DNA from: Oscillospiraceae bacterium
GTDB taxonomy: Bacteria; Bacillota; Clostridia; Oscillospirales; CAG-272
Length of the DNA: 64,000 nt
Direction of reading: 5' to 3'
Assembly: GCA_015063795.1 (NCBI GenBank)
Contig: SVTL01000007.1
Location: 1 to 64,000 of the forward strand
Shown: positions 24,190-32,226 of the stretch, one piece after another
Layout: each line of letters begins with the position of its first letter
How positions within the stretch are numbered: position 1 is the first letter of the stretch
Translations under genes and position numbers: made by a program
Notes under the pieces: model-generated
The model's input: only the letters and a program-made list of their open reading frames with translations
Databases searched by the model: none
What the model was told of the DNA's origin: nothing

Positions 24190-25950
24190 ATGAACAACAA
24201 TTCTTTTCGCCCCAGGCATGCCAAGCGCGAGCCGAATCTGACTGCGCACGATACCGCGCCGCTTCAGGCAGCCGCGCCGCAAAAGCTTCCGGGTGACAAG
24301 CAGACAGAAACTCCTCCGAAGTCTGTCGGGCAGAGCCCGTCGGATCGGCCGATCCCTGACCAGCCGACGGGTGTGTTTGATGCAAAAGAGATCCGCCGCG
24401 AGGAGGCCGAGTGGTCGCATCTGGAGATCCGTCAGCGCCAGATCCCCAAAAAGCAGGAGGCGCTGGACTTCATCCCCGCCGATAAAACAAGGCCGATTCA
24501 GCCGCGCGTGAGACCGGTTCCTTCTTCGCAAACGCCGTCCGTCCGCACGGGCAGCGCTTCGCCGCAGGCTGCACAGCCTTCTTCCGCATCGAAGCCGACC
24601 CCTGCCCGTCCGACCGCGCAAGTCCCGCATCCGACCGCGCAAGTCCCGCATCCGACCGCGTCGGTCCCGCATCCGACCTCATCGGCACCGAAAGCGGTTT
24701 CCCCTGTCCCGTTTCCGACCGCACCGGCACCGAAGCCGGCATCGCCTGCCCCCAAGCCCATGGAGCTGATGGGGGTTGACTTTGAATACACCTATGTGGA
24801 CGCGGAAAAGGAAACTGCCGCCGATGACACCGATGCGTTTGACACCGATGCCTTCTCCACCGAGGAGCAGGAGTTTTCGGGAAGCACGGCGAAGAATGTC
24901 ATTCTCGGCATCACCAAGGCGCTGATCTATATCGTGTTCGTTCTGTCCGTTTCGGTGGTAGGCGCTCTGACCGTCATCCGCTGCGGAAACGACGTGTTTG
25001 CCTTCGTCAAGCCCACCGATGAGGTAACGCTGTCCATCGGCGAATACGCCACGGTGGACGAGCTGGCCGAGCTGCTGGGAACCAACGAGGTCATCGACTA
25101 TCCCTTCGTCTTCCGCCTGTTCGCCAAGCTGAAGAAGGACGACGGCAAATTCGTGGCGGGCACATACACCGTCTCGCCCTCCATGAATTACGATGAGCTG
25201 CTGAGCGCTTTTAAGAAAAAACTGGCCAAGAAGGAGGAGATCCGTCTCACCATCCCCGAGGGCTATACGGTGGATGACATCATTGACCTCTTCCTGGAAA
25301 ACGGTATGGGCACGCGCGAGGGCTTTGTGGAGGCCATCAACGAATACGAATACGAGTATTGGTTCGTCAAGGAGCTGACCGAGATCTCGCCCAACCGCAA
25401 GTACCGTCTGGAGGGCTACCTCTATCCCGACACCTACGATTTCTATAAGGATTGGGAGGAAACAGTGATCATCTCCCGCTTCCTTGCCAACTTTGACAAG
25501 AAATTCTCCAAGGAATACCGCGAAAGCTGTGCCGAGCAGGGCTATACGGTGGACGATGTGGTCAATCTGGCATCCATCATCCAAATGGAGGCGAAGTATT
25601 CCGATGAATATGCAGTCGTTTCCTCGGTGCTGCACAACCGTCTGAACAATGTGACGGTCTTCAACCGCCGTCTCGACTGCGATGCCACCATCCAGTATAC
25701 CTTCGACGAGCGCAAGCCGGTGATGGAGGAGGGCGACACCGCCATCGACACACCCTATAACACGTATCTTTACGGCGGATTGCCTCCGGGGCCGATTTCC
25801 AACCCCGTGATGAGCGCGGTCGATGCCGCTCTCTTCCCTGATGACACCAATTATTGTTACTTCATTGCCCAAAGAAACGGCCGTCTCCGCTTTGCCAAAA
25901 CGCTGAATGAGCACAACGCCAACGTGGCCGACATCAAGGCAGGAAATTAA
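24190..25950 (+). CDS. mltG: Endolytic murein transglycosylase MltG (YceG-like)
   Basis: Membrane-bound lytic transglycosylase that cuts nascent glycan strands and sets their length. ATG 24190 (after GAAAGGC) gives 586 residues; ATG 24172 is less well placed. A long cytoplasmic part (1-235) is rich in Pro/Ala/Gln and includes tandem TAQVPHP repeats around 140-165. One TM helix lies at about 239-263, then a LysM-like segment, then the YceG domain with catalytic Glu in IIQMEAKYSDEY (about 467) and DCDATIQY, YNTYLYGGLPPGPISNP, and LRFAKTLNEHNANV. The repeat-rich cytoplasmic extension is unusual compared with E. coli MltG. Last gene of the uppP operon. Confidence 0.95.
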   Translation: MNNNSFRPRHAKREPNLTAHDTAPLQAAAPQKLPGDKQTETPPKSVGQSPSDRPIPDQPTGVFDAKEIRREEAEWSHLEIRQRQIPKKQEALDFIPADKTRPIQPRVRPVPSSQTPSVRTGSASPQAAQPSSASKPTPARPTAQVPHPTAQVPHPTASVPHPTSSAPKAVSPVPFPTAPAPKPASPAPKPMELMGVDFEYTYVDAEKETAADDTDAFDTDAFSTEEQEFSGSTAKNVILGITKALIYIVFVLSVSVVGALTVIRCGNDVFAFVKPTDEVTLSIGEYATVDELAELLGTNEVIDYPFVFRLFAKLKKDDGKFVAGTYTVSPSMNYDELLSAFKKKLAKKEEIRLTIPEGYTVDDIIDLFLENGMGTREGFVEAINEYEYEYWFVKELTEISPNRKYRLEGYLYPDTYDFYKDWEETVIISRFLANFDKKFSKEYRESCAEQGYTVDDVVNLASIIQMEAKYSDEYAVVSSVLHNRLNNVTVFNRRLDCDATIQYTFDERKPVMEEGDTAIDTPYNTYLYGGLPPGPISNPVMSAVDAALFPDDTNYCYFIAQRNGRLRFAKTLNEHNANVADIKAGN

Positions 25951-25989
25951 GGAGCGCCTTAAGGATATTAACTTTTTTTCGAAAAGGAC

Positions 25990-26018
25990 TTGATTTTCTA
26001 AAAGAAATGGTTTATTAT
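25990..26018 (+). promoter_or_regulatory. Promoter for the Lrp-regulator operon
   Basis: TTGATT and TATTAT are spaced by 17 bases in an AT-rich stretch; the start codon is 46 bases downstream. Confidence 0.65.
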
Positions 26019-26063
26019 ATTAAGAAGAGAGAGCGAACCTTGTAGAAAAAGAGGGTATTGGGT

Positions 26064-26531
26064 ATGGATCATATCGACGAGCAATTGCTGATGATGCTTC
26101 AGGAAAACGCGAGAACGCCGCTCAAGCAGTTGGCGGAAAAAGTGTATCTTTCCTCGCCTGCGGTGGCTGCGCGCATCGAAAAGCTGGAGAAGGACAACAC
26201 GATCAAGGGCTATCATGCCGAGGTCAATTGGCTGAAGTTGGGATATCACATTACGGCTTTCATCAACCTTGAGGTGGAGCCGATCCAGAAGCCGAAGTTT
26301 TATCCTTTCATCAAAAGCTGTCCGAATGTGGTGGAATGCAACTGTGTGACCGGTCAGTATACGATGCTGATCAAGGTCTGCTTCAAGAGCACCATGGAGC
26401 TGGATGCCTTCATCGGCAAGATCCAGCGCTTTGGCAGAACCAGCACGCAGATCGTATTCTCCACGGCGGTGGAGCATCGCGGTGTGCAGGAATTGAGCTT
26501 CGAAGAGGAAGAGCATCAGGCAAAGGAATAA
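26064..26531 (+). CDS. Lrp/AsnC family transcriptional regulator
   Basis: A 155-residue feast/famine regulator. The N-terminal helix-turn-helix (DEQLLMMLQENARTPLKQLAEK, VYLSSPAVAARIEKLE) is followed by the RAM effector-binding domain (about 70-145). ATG 26064 follows GAGGG; a TTG at 26058 is less likely. It is followed on the same strand by a split chromate-type transporter and azlCD. In B. subtilis the azl operon also begins with an Lrp-like gene (azlB), so control of branched-chain amino-acid export by this protein is a fair inference. Confidence 0.92.
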   Translation: MDHIDEQLLMMLQENARTPLKQLAEKVYLSSPAVAARIEKLEKDNTIKGYHAEVNWLKLGYHITAFINLEVEPIQKPKFYPFIKSCPNVVECNCVTGQYTMLIKVCFKSTMELDAFIGKIQRFGRTSTQIVFSTAVEHRGVQELSFEEEEHQAKE

Positions 26532-26607
26532 GGAATGTTCGCGGCGAGCGTCGTTTTTTCAAGCGATGTTCGCCGTCTCTGTTTGGAAAAGGACCGAGAG
26601 GAGATCT

Positions 26608-27168
26608 ATGGCAAAAGCAAAGGACATTGTGTCGCTGTTTGTGCAGTTTTTGAAATTCGGCTTTTTCACCTTCGGCGGCGGATGGAGCATTGTGGCTCAG
26701 ATGCGGAGAGTGTATGTGGTGGAAAAGGGCTGCCTGAGCGACGAAGAGCTGCTGGATCTGACCAGCGTTGGGCGCAGTCTGCCCGGAATCATGATCGGCA
26801 ATGTGGCCATGCTGTTCGGCTACCGTCAAGCGGGTGTTTTGGGCGGCATCGCCTGCGTGCTGGGGCTGACGCTGCCTCCGATGGCGGTGCTGTCGGTCAT
26901 CACGCTGTTTTATACCGCCTTCCGCGACAGCAAGCCGGTGGCGGCCGCCATGAACGGCATCCGTGCAGCGGTCATTCCCATCATTCTCAGCGCCGCTTTG
27001 CCCTTGATCAAGGGGAATGTGAACAGCGCGTTCGGCGTTGTGCTGGTGTTGCTCGGCTTCGCTTTGTACCTGTTCGCGGGGATGAACTGTGTGTGGATCG
27101 TGCTGATCGGCGCGGTGTGCGGCGTTTTGTACCGCCTGTACGCAGTGAAACGGGGGGACAGACGATGA
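26608..27168 (+). CDS. Chromate-transporter (CHR) family protein, first half
   Basis: A 186-residue six-helix membrane protein with the CHR signature FGFFTFGGGWSIVAQM and SVGRSLPGIMIGN. ATG 26608 is preceded by GAGAGGAG. CHR proteins exist as one long chain or as two short homologous chains; the second half follows at once with a 4-base overlap, so the two should form one transporter. Chromate is the namesake substrate, but in gut or soil Clostridia another anion may be the real one. Confidence 0.9.
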   Translation: MAKAKDIVSLFVQFLKFGFFTFGGGWSIVAQMRRVYVVEKGCLSDEELLDLTSVGRSLPGIMIGNVAMLFGYRQAGVLGGIACVLGLTLPPMAVLSVITLFYTAFRDSKPVAAAMNGIRAAVIPIILSAALPLIKGNVNSAFGVVLVLLGFALYLFAGMNCVWIVLIGAVCGVLYRLYAVKRGDRR

Positions 27169-27716
27169 TGACGCTGCTTCGCCTGTTCTGGAGCTTTGCC
27201 AAGATCGGCTTCACCAGCTTCGGCGGCTTGTCCATGATTCCGCTGATCAACGAGGAAATGATCCAAAACGGCTGGATGACAGCCGCAGAGGTGTCGGATA
27301 TTGTGGCCATCGCGGAGATGACACCGGGACCTTTGGGGATCAACTGCGCCACCTTTGCCGGCATTCGTGCGGCGGGGCTTGCAGGGGCGGCGGCTGCCAA
27401 CATCGGCGTTCTGATGCCCACGCTGACGCTGACACTGCTTGCCGCGGCCTTCTTCCACAAATTCAAAAACAGCCAAGGGATGAAAGCGGTTATGAGCGGT
27501 GTGCGTCCTGCCTGCATCGGGATGATCTTCGCGCTCTGCGTGTCCATGAGCCTGACCAACTACACATCCGACGGCGCACTGTATCTGCCGTATGTCCTGC
27601 TGGGAGGTGCGGATCTTTTCCTGCTTTTGAAGGCAAAGATGAGCGTTCCTGCCGTGATCGGCATCAACGCTTTGGCGGGTGTCCTGCTCTTCGGCGGTCT
27701 TCTGCCTCCTGTGTGA
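27165..27716 (+). CDS. Chromate-transporter (CHR) family protein, second half
   Basis: A 183-residue partner of the preceding protein, with the paralogous signature FAKIGFTSFGGLSMIPLI and the AIAEMTPGPLGINCATFAG motif. The start ATGATGA overlaps the first half, and CGGGGGGA lies 5-7 bases before it. The opposite-topology halves pair to form the full carrier. The reading frame continues upstream but only as a shadow of the first half. Confidence 0.9.
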   Translation: MMTLLRLFWSFAKIGFTSFGGLSMIPLINEEMIQNGWMTAAEVSDIVAIAEMTPGPLGINCATFAGIRAAGLAGAAAANIGVLMPTLTLTLLAAAFFHKFKNSQGMKAVMSGVRPACIGMIFALCVSMSLTNYTSDGALYLPYVLLGGADLFLLLKAKMSVPAVIGINALAGVLLFGGLLPPV

Positions 27717-27736
27717 CATAGAAAGAGAAAACAGTC

Positions 27737-28465
27737 GTGAATCATAGTCAAGAAAAAACCAAACAAATCAAACAAAGCAAGAGCCGGCATCCGCTGCTCC
27801 TGCGCGCCCTGCTTGATACGCTCCCGGTCATGACCGGCTATGTGGTGCTGGGCTTCGGCTTTGGGCTGCTGATGAAGGCCAACGGCTACGGCCCGCTGTG
27901 GACGATTGCCATGAGCCTGTTCGTGTATGCCGGCTCGATGCAGTATGCGGCGGTGGGGCTGATGGCAAGCGGTGCCTCGCTTCTCACGGCGGCATTGACC
28001 ACGCTGATGGTCAACGCCAGACATTTGTTCTACGGCATCTCTATGATCGAGCGCTATCGGGATGCGGGCTGGCGGAAGGGTTATCTGATCTTTGCTCTTA
28101 CCGACGAGACCTATTCGCTGGTCTGCCGCGACATCGAGGGCATCGAGAAAGGCGAACGGCGGGATTACGACCTGCTGGTTTCGTTGCTTGACCACATCTA
28201 TTGGGTGAGCGGTTCGATGCTGGGCGCTTTGGCGGGCATACTGATCCCCTTTGACAGCAGCGGCATCGAATTTGCTCTGACCGCGCTGTTTCTGACCGTG
28301 TTTGTGGAGCAGTGGCTGTCGAAACAAGACCACAAGCCTGCGCTGATCGGCGTTTTGGTGACGGTTGTGTCGCTTCTGATCTTCGGCAGCGAGCATTTTC
28401 TGATTCCGGCGATGATCGTGATCCTGCCGCTTCTTTGCGGATACCGAGAGGGGGAGAGCGTATGA
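27737..28465 (+). CDS. azlC: AzlC family branched-chain amino acid exporter, large subunit
   Basis: A 242-residue membrane protein with the AzlC motifs LPVMTGYVVLGFGFGLLM, SMQYAAVGLMA and TLMVNARHLFYG. AzlCD exports branched-chain amino acids and their analogues. The GTG start at 27737 has only a weak A-rich ribosome-binding site (AAAGAGAAA), so translation may depend on coupling to the upstream genes. The stop overlaps azlD (ATGA). Confidence 0.93.
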   Translation: MNHSQEKTKQIKQSKSRHPLLLRALLDTLPVMTGYVVLGFGFGLLMKANGYGPLWTIAMSLFVYAGSMQYAAVGLMASGASLLTAALTTLMVNARHLFYGISMIERYRDAGWRKGYLIFALTDETYSLVCRDIEGIEKGERRDYDLLVSLLDHIYWVSGSMLGALAGILIPFDSSGIEFALTALFLTVFVEQWLSKQDHKPALIGVLVTVVSLLIFGSEHFLIPAMIVILPLLCGYREGESV

Positions 28466-28788
28466 ACGGCGGAAAAGAATGGCTGATGATCGCGGTGATC
28501 GCGCTGGTGACAGCGGCTTTGCGCTTCCTGCCCTTTGCAGTCTTCAGCGGCAGCCGCAAAACGCCGGCCATCGTGCAAAAGCTGGGGCGGCTCCTGCCGT
28601 ATGCGGCCATGGGCATGCTGGTGGTCTATTGCCTCAAGGACGTGTCCTTCGCTTCCTTGGCGGGCTTTCTTCCCTCGCTGATCGCCTCTGTGCTGGTGGT
28701 CGTCCTTCACCTGTGGAAGCGGAACACGCTCATCAGCATCGTCTGCGGAACGGTCTGCTATATGCTGCTGGTCCAGACCGTGTTTTGA
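28462..28788 (+). CDS. azlD: AzlD family branched-chain amino acid exporter, small subunit
   Basis: A 108-residue four-helix protein, with ALRFLPFAVF and LPYAAMGMLVVYCL typical of AzlD. ATG 28462 overlaps the azlC stop and has GGGGAGAG before it. AzlD is the obligate small partner of AzlC. It is the last gene of the Lrp operon, and its terminator overlaps the next promoter. Confidence 0.92.
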   Translation: MNGGKEWLMIAVIALVTAALRFLPFAVFSGSRKTPAIVQKLGRLLPYAAMGMLVVYCLKDVSFASLAGFLPSLIASVLVVVLHLWKRNTLISIVCGTVCYMLLVQTVF

Positions 28789-28826
28789 AGAAAGCGAAAA
28801 GCAAATCTTTTTTGAAGAAAAAAACA

Positions 28827-28855
28827 AAAACCGCTTGCGAAAACAGGCGGTTTTG
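28827..28855 (+). terminator. Terminator after azlD
   Basis: AAAACCGC and GCGGTTTT form an 8-bp stem with a 12-base loop, running into TTTTG. It overlaps the -35 and spacer of the following promoter. Confidence 0.75.
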
Positions 28856-28863
28856 TCTATAAT
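28835..28863 (+). promoter_or_regulatory. Promoter for the DUF4317 gene
   Basis: TTGCGA and a perfect TATAAT are 17 bases apart; the leader is about 30 bases. Confidence 0.75.
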
Positions 28864-28900
28864 AGAATGACCAAAACAAAAAAGAAACGGAACAAACATC

Positions 28901-30031
28901 ATGAACGAAAAAGAAATTGCCGAGCTTCGCCGCCGCTTCCGTCCCGATAAGACCAACATCACCAAGGTGCGCGGCTGTTATGTCAACGAATCGAAGGAGA
29001 TCGTGTCCACCTTCGAGCAGCCTCTCTGCCTGATGGCCGAGGACGAGAGCGAGGGCATTCTGAAAATTTTGAAGAAAACGCTGTCCGGTCAGGTGGGAAA
29101 GAATTTGATCGACATCGAGTTTACCAACGGGCAGGTGCTGGAGGGGGAGGAGCATAAGCTGCTGTCCCGTCTGCGCGAGAGTGCTTTGGAGGACAAGGAG
29201 GCCGTGTCCGACTTCTTCACCCGCGCGGTGGAGAGCATCCAATTCGACGGCAGCTACCTGCTGATGCTGATCAGCGACAGCTATGACGTGTTTTCCTACG
29301 GCAAGGACGGCAGCAAGAACGAGGATTCTGTGTCGGTATTCTCGTATATTCTCAGCTGTGTCTGTCCTGTCAAGCTGACCACGCCCCAGATCAGCTATTA
29401 CACCGGCGAAAATGCCTTCCATAACATCGCCGTCCATTCGGTGGTGGCCTCTCCCGAATTCGGCTTCCTCTTTCCCGCCTTCGACGACCGTACCGCCAAC
29501 ATCTACAACGCCCTTTTCTACACCCGTAACCTGTCCGACGATCACGAATCCTTCATCGACCGCATCTTCGGCAGCCGCGCACCCATGCCCGCCGACGTGC
29601 AGAAGGAGGTCTTTCAGACCGTGCTGGCCACCAGCGTGCCCGAAGCAGGGACGATGGAATTTGTCCGCTCCTTCCATGAGCAGGTCAGCGATCTGATGGA
29701 CGCGGAACAGGAGCAGGACGAGGAGGACGAAGCGCTGATGCTCTCCGCGGAAAAGATCGGCGGTCTGATCCGAGACTGCGGCGGAGAGGAGACCAGCGCG
29801 GAGCGCTTTGAGAAGGAGTACAAGGCGCAGTTCGGCGAGGCCAAGCTTTTGCCGAAAAATCTCATCGACCGTAAGCATTTCGAGGTGAAAACGCCGGATG
29901 TGGTCATCAAGGTCAATCCCGACCGTCTGGATCTGGTCCGCACCGAGGTCATCAACGGAGCGAAGTACATCCTCATCCGTGCCGATGACAATGTGGAGGT
30001 CAACGGCATGGACATCAAGATCACGCAGTAA
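28901..30031 (+). CDS. DUF4317 family protein
   Basis: A 376-residue soluble protein beginning MNEKEIAELRRRFRPDKTNI and continuing ITKVRGCYVNESKEIV, which matches the DUF4317 family common in Clostridia. An acidic patch (EQEQDEEDEALM, about 268-280) separates an N-terminal region from a C-terminal 100-residue region that includes VVIKVNPDRLDLVRTEVING. The function is unknown. No signal peptide or TM helix is seen, so it is cytoplasmic. It is monocistronic, with its own promoter and a strong terminator. Confidence 0.85.
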   Translation: MNEKEIAELRRRFRPDKTNITKVRGCYVNESKEIVSTFEQPLCLMAEDESEGILKILKKTLSGQVGKNLIDIEFTNGQVLEGEEHKLLSRLRESALEDKEAVSDFFTRAVESIQFDGSYLLMLISDSYDVFSYGKDGSKNEDSVSVFSYILSCVCPVKLTTPQISYYTGENAFHNIAVHSVVASPEFGFLFPAFDDRTANIYNALFYTRNLSDDHESFIDRIFGSRAPMPADVQKEVFQTVLATSVPEAGTMEFVRSFHEQVSDLMDAEQEQDEEDEALMLSAEKIGGLIRDCGGEETSAERFEKEYKAQFGEAKLLPKNLIDRKHFEVKTPDVVIKVNPDRLDLVRTEVINGAKYILIRADDNVEVNGMDIKITQ

Positions 30032-30042
30032 AGACATTGTAA

Positions 30043-30075
30043 AAGGCTGTCAAAAAAGACAGCCTTCCATTTTTT
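30043..30075. terminator. Bidirectional terminator between DUF4317 and Nudix genes
   Basis: AAGGCTGTC and GACAGCCTT form a perfect 9-bp stem with a six-A loop, followed by CCATTTTTTG on the plus strand and by TTTTAC on the minus strand. Confidence 0.85.
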
Positions 30076-30096
30076 GCTTTTATCAGGATAACCGTA

Positions 30097-30558
30097 TTAT
30101 AACAGCGCTTCGATCCAATCGCCGCCCTCATGCTCCTTATGGGCATATTGCTCGCTCAGTTTCTCTTCAAGAAAAACGCGGAGCGTCTGCTCCATGCCCT
30201 CGGCCCATTGATCGGAGGGGATGGAGGAAAGATCGGCAAAAGACACCTCTCCCTCGCTTGAGGAGCGGAGAACACCCGAAAAGCGGTCGGTCTTGTAGAG
30301 CAGAACCGCATACCGTCTGCCGTCCGGCCAGGCATAATCCTTGATGCCGCAGAGGGTGAGATGAGAAACGGTGAGCCCGGTCTCCTCCAACACCTCCCGC
30401 TTGACCGCCTCGGTGAACGATTCGCCCCTTTCCACGTGTCCGCCGGGGAAGGTCAGCCCGGGCCATTTGGGATCAACTCGCTTTTGCACAAGCACACGAC
30501 CGTTTTCATCGGTGATCATGCACATATTGGTGAAGGTAACCTGCTCGCTCTGCTTCAT
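30097..30558 (-). CDS. Nudix hydrolase (MutT/8-oxo-dGTPase-like)
   Basis: A 153-residue pyrophosphohydrolase. The Nudix box is complete: GGHVERGESFTEAVKREVLE followed by ETGL, giving the G-x5-E-x7-REVxEExGL pattern that binds Mg. The upstream VLVQKRVDPKWPGLTFPGG segment is like 8-oxo-dGTP diphosphatases. AAGGAG lies 7 bases before the start. Substrate specificity is not certain. Transcription probably comes from read-through of the tRNA unit or a weak promoter in the 70-base gap. Confidence 0.9.
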   Translation of the reverse strand: MKQSEQVTFTNMCMITDENGRVLVQKRVDPKWPGLTFPGGHVERGESFTEAVKREVLEETGLTVSHLTLCGIKDYAWPDGRRYAVLLYKTDRFSGVLRSSSEGEVSFADLSSIPSDQWAEGMEQTLRVFLEEKLSEQYAHKEHEGGDWIEALL

Positions 30559-30602
30559 GGGGTGACTCCTTATCGTTTCTTAGATGGACATATCAAGGAA
30601 AA

Positions 30603-30626
30603 AAGCACTTACGAATGCAAGTGCTT
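30603..30626 (-). terminator. Terminator after the tRNA gene
   Basis: On the minus strand AAGCACTT, 8-base loop, AAGTGCTT, then TTTTTCC begins three bases past the encoded CCA. Confidence 0.8.
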
Positions 30627-30628
30627 TT

Positions 30629-30705
30629 TGGTGGGCCATCAAGGACTCGAACCTTGGACCGACCGGTTATGAGCCGGTAGCTCTAACCAACTGAGCTAAT
30701 GGCCC
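30629..30705 (-). tRNA. tRNA with CAU anticodon, probably tRNA-Ile2 (lysidine-modified)
   Basis: The minus strand folds into a complete 77-base cloverleaf: acceptor GGGCCAT/ATGGCCC, D-arm AGCTCAGTTGGTTAGAGCT, anticodon arm ACCGG-CTCATAA-CCGGT, T-arm AAGG-TTCGAGT-CCTT, discriminator A and an encoded CCA. Anticodon CAT could be Met or Ile2. The C4-G69 and C5-G68 acceptor pairs are those used by TilS for Ile2 and are absent from E. coli elongator tRNA-Met, and the B. subtilis Ile2 gene has a very similar loop, so Ile2 is favoured. Confidence 0.93.
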
Positions 30706-30732
30706 GCAGTGTATGTTATCTGCGCGAAGTTT

Positions 30733-30761
30733 ATTTTATCACAAAAGATCCTTTTTGTAAA
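30733..30761 (-). promoter_or_regulatory. Promoter for the CAU tRNA
   Basis: Minus-strand TTTACA and TAAAAT are 17 bases apart, about 28 bases before the tRNA 5' end. It diverges from the promoter at 30799-30827. Confidence 0.75.
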
Positions 30762-30798
30762 GAGATTTTTGAAAAAAGATTTCCTTTTCCGCGATCCC

Positions 30799-30827
30799 TT
30801 GAAAAAAAGGCGGAAGTGTGATAGAAT
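30799..30827 (+). promoter_or_regulatory. Promoter for the 2'-5' RNA ligase gene
   Basis: TTGAAA and TAGAAT with a 17-base spacer; the start codon lies 33 bases further on. Confidence 0.75.
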
Positions 30828-30859
30828 ACAGAAAAAGGATGATCGGGAGGTTGAGTGGG

Positions 30860-31372
30860 ATGAGACTGTTTGTGGCGCTTCCGTTTCCGGAGGATGTGAA
30901 AAATAGGCTGATGAAGACCGGGCAGGAGCTGTTGGCATCCTGCCGCTCGGCGAACCTGACCAAGAAAGAGAATCTCCATCTCACGCTGGCATTCATCGGT
31001 GAGACAAATGACCACCGCTCTGCCATCCGTGCGCTGTCCGGCATTGAGCAGAGCGCCTTTTCGCTGACGTTAAAGGGAAGCGGACACTTCGGCGATCTGT
31101 ATTGGGTGGGGGTGGAGAAAAACGAAGCCCTGCTACAGCTGATGAAAAAAACGCAGACTTCCCTCCGCACCGCCGGCTTTCCCATCGAGCAGAGGGAGAA
31201 CATCCCTCATGTGACCATCGCCCGACGCGTGGAGACCGACCGTCCGCCGAAAATCGCCTTTGACGAAATCACCTTCCCCTGCCACGCCTTCCACCTGATG
31301 GTCTCCGAGCGCATCGGCGGGAAATTGACCTACCGCAGTCTTTACCGAAAGGATCTGACACCTCTATGCTGA
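30860..31372 (+). CDS. thpR: RNA 2',3'-cyclic phosphodiesterase / 2'-5' RNA ligase
   Basis: A 170-residue 2H phosphoesterase. Both catalytic HxT motifs are present: HLTLAFIG (about residue 40) and HVTIARR (about 122). The start MRLFVALPFPEDVK at ATG 30860 fits the family, with GGGAGG nine bases upstream; the frame open to 30818 would begin before the predicted transcript start. Family members hydrolyse 2',3'-cyclic phosphates on RNA ends. It overlaps the GNAT gene by 7 bases. Confidence 0.92.
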   Translation: MRLFVALPFPEDVKNRLMKTGQELLASCRSANLTKKENLHLTLAFIGETNDHRSAIRALSGIEQSAFSLTLKGSGHFGDLYWVGVEKNEALLQLMKKTQTSLRTAGFPIEQRENIPHVTIARRVETDRPPKIAFDEITFPCHAFHLMVSERIGGKLTYRSLYRKDLTPLC

Positions 31373-31929
31373 CCAACATGACCTTTGACGCCTTTGATGA
31401 ATTTTTTGACATTCTTTCCGCCTCTTTTCCCAAGGAGGAGTACCGTCCGTATGCCGCGCAGAAGCGGCTGTTTGATAAGGCCGAGTACGGCATCCTTATC
31501 CTGCCTTATGCGGACGTGGCAGAGACCAACGCCGACGGCAAGACCATCGCCGCTTTTCTCGCCCTCTGGGATTTCGGCACCTTTGCTTACCTGGAGCATT
31601 TTGCCGTTCGGAGCGAGCTTCGGTCGATGGGACTGGGCGCGCGCCTGCTGAAGGAGGCAGGGGAGAGACTGAAAAAGCCGCTGGTGCTGGAATGCGAGCC
31701 TCACGGTGCCAACGAAATGGCCGACCGCCGCATCGCCTTTTATGAGCGGAACGGCTTTGTTCTCAACGAGTATCCCTACATCCAGCCGTCCATGGGGGAG
31801 GGAAGAGATCCCATTCCGCTGATGCTGATGACGTCGCCCTCTGCCATCGATGAGGAAACCTTTGCTTTTTACCGCGGCACGCTTTACGAAAAAGTGTACG
31901 AAACCCTTGACAAAAAAGAGAGGGTATGA
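31366..31929 (+). CDS. GNAT family N-acetyltransferase
   Basis: A 187-residue acetyl-CoA-dependent acetyltransferase. The acetyl-CoA-binding core is LEHFAVRSELRSMGLGARLL followed by KEAGERL, with the R/Q-x-x-G-x-G/A loop seen as RSMGLGA, and a late RRIAFYERNGFVLN block. The acceptor substrate is unknown. The start ATGCTGA overlaps the thpR stop. The promoter for the downstream T-box lies within its last codons. Confidence 0.88.
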   Translation: MLTNMTFDAFDEFFDILSASFPKEEYRPYAAQKRLFDKAEYGILILPYADVAETNADGKTIAAFLALWDFGTFAYLEHFAVRSELRSMGLGARLLKEAGERLKKPLVLECEPHGANEMADRRIAFYERNGFVLNEYPYIQPSMGEGRDPIPLMLMTSPSAIDEETFAFYRGTLYEKVYETLDKKERV

Positions 31930-31935
31930 TAGAAT
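31907..31935 (+). promoter_or_regulatory. Strong promoter for the valine T-box transcript
   Basis: A perfect TTGACA and TAGAAT are 17 bases apart, with an extended TGA before the -10. It is embedded in the 3' end of the GNAT gene; predicted start near 31942. Confidence 0.9.
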
Positions 31936-31941
31936 GGAAGA

Positions 31942-32200
31942 AAGGCAAAGACGAGGAGTAGTAGCTTCCCAACCCTTTTTTCAGAGAGCCGCCGTCGGTG
32001 GGAGAGCGGTAAAGGATGGAATGCGAAGTAGCCTCCGAGCCCCGGCCCGAACGAGTTTTCTCTTCAGTAGGCGTCGGCGTGTGCGCCCGTTACAGCGCGA
32101 GACGGTTTTTTGCTGTCGCAGAGTGCGCCGCAAGGCGAAAATGGGTGGTACCGCGCAAGAATTTGCGTCCTGTTTTGAAAAGAAACGGGGCGTTTTTTGT
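31942..32200 (+). promoter_or_regulatory. T-box riboswitch, specifier GTA (valine)
   Basis: A tRNA-sensing leader. Stem I begins GAGGAGTAGTA, includes AGAGAGCCGCCGTCGGTGG, and closes at GCCTCCGAGC. The AGTA/GAA loop-E pair flanks GAAGTAG, which places the specifier codon GTA at 32028-32030. The antiterminator T-box sequence GGTGGTACCGCG is at 32144-32155; its TGGT can pair with an ACCA tRNA end. The terminator is GCGTCCTGTTT/AAACGGGGCG with a T6 run (32165-32198). Val tRNA without amino acid should allow read-through into the hydrolase and valS. Small reading frames crossing it are not genes. Confidence 0.93.
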
Positions 32201-32226
32201 TTGCCCCGAAATGATGGAGGTTTAAT

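Noticed and set aside
24600..24700. Short direct repeats as a CRISPR array
   Set aside because: They are in frame, encode TAQVPHP-type repeats inside mltG, and have no spacers.
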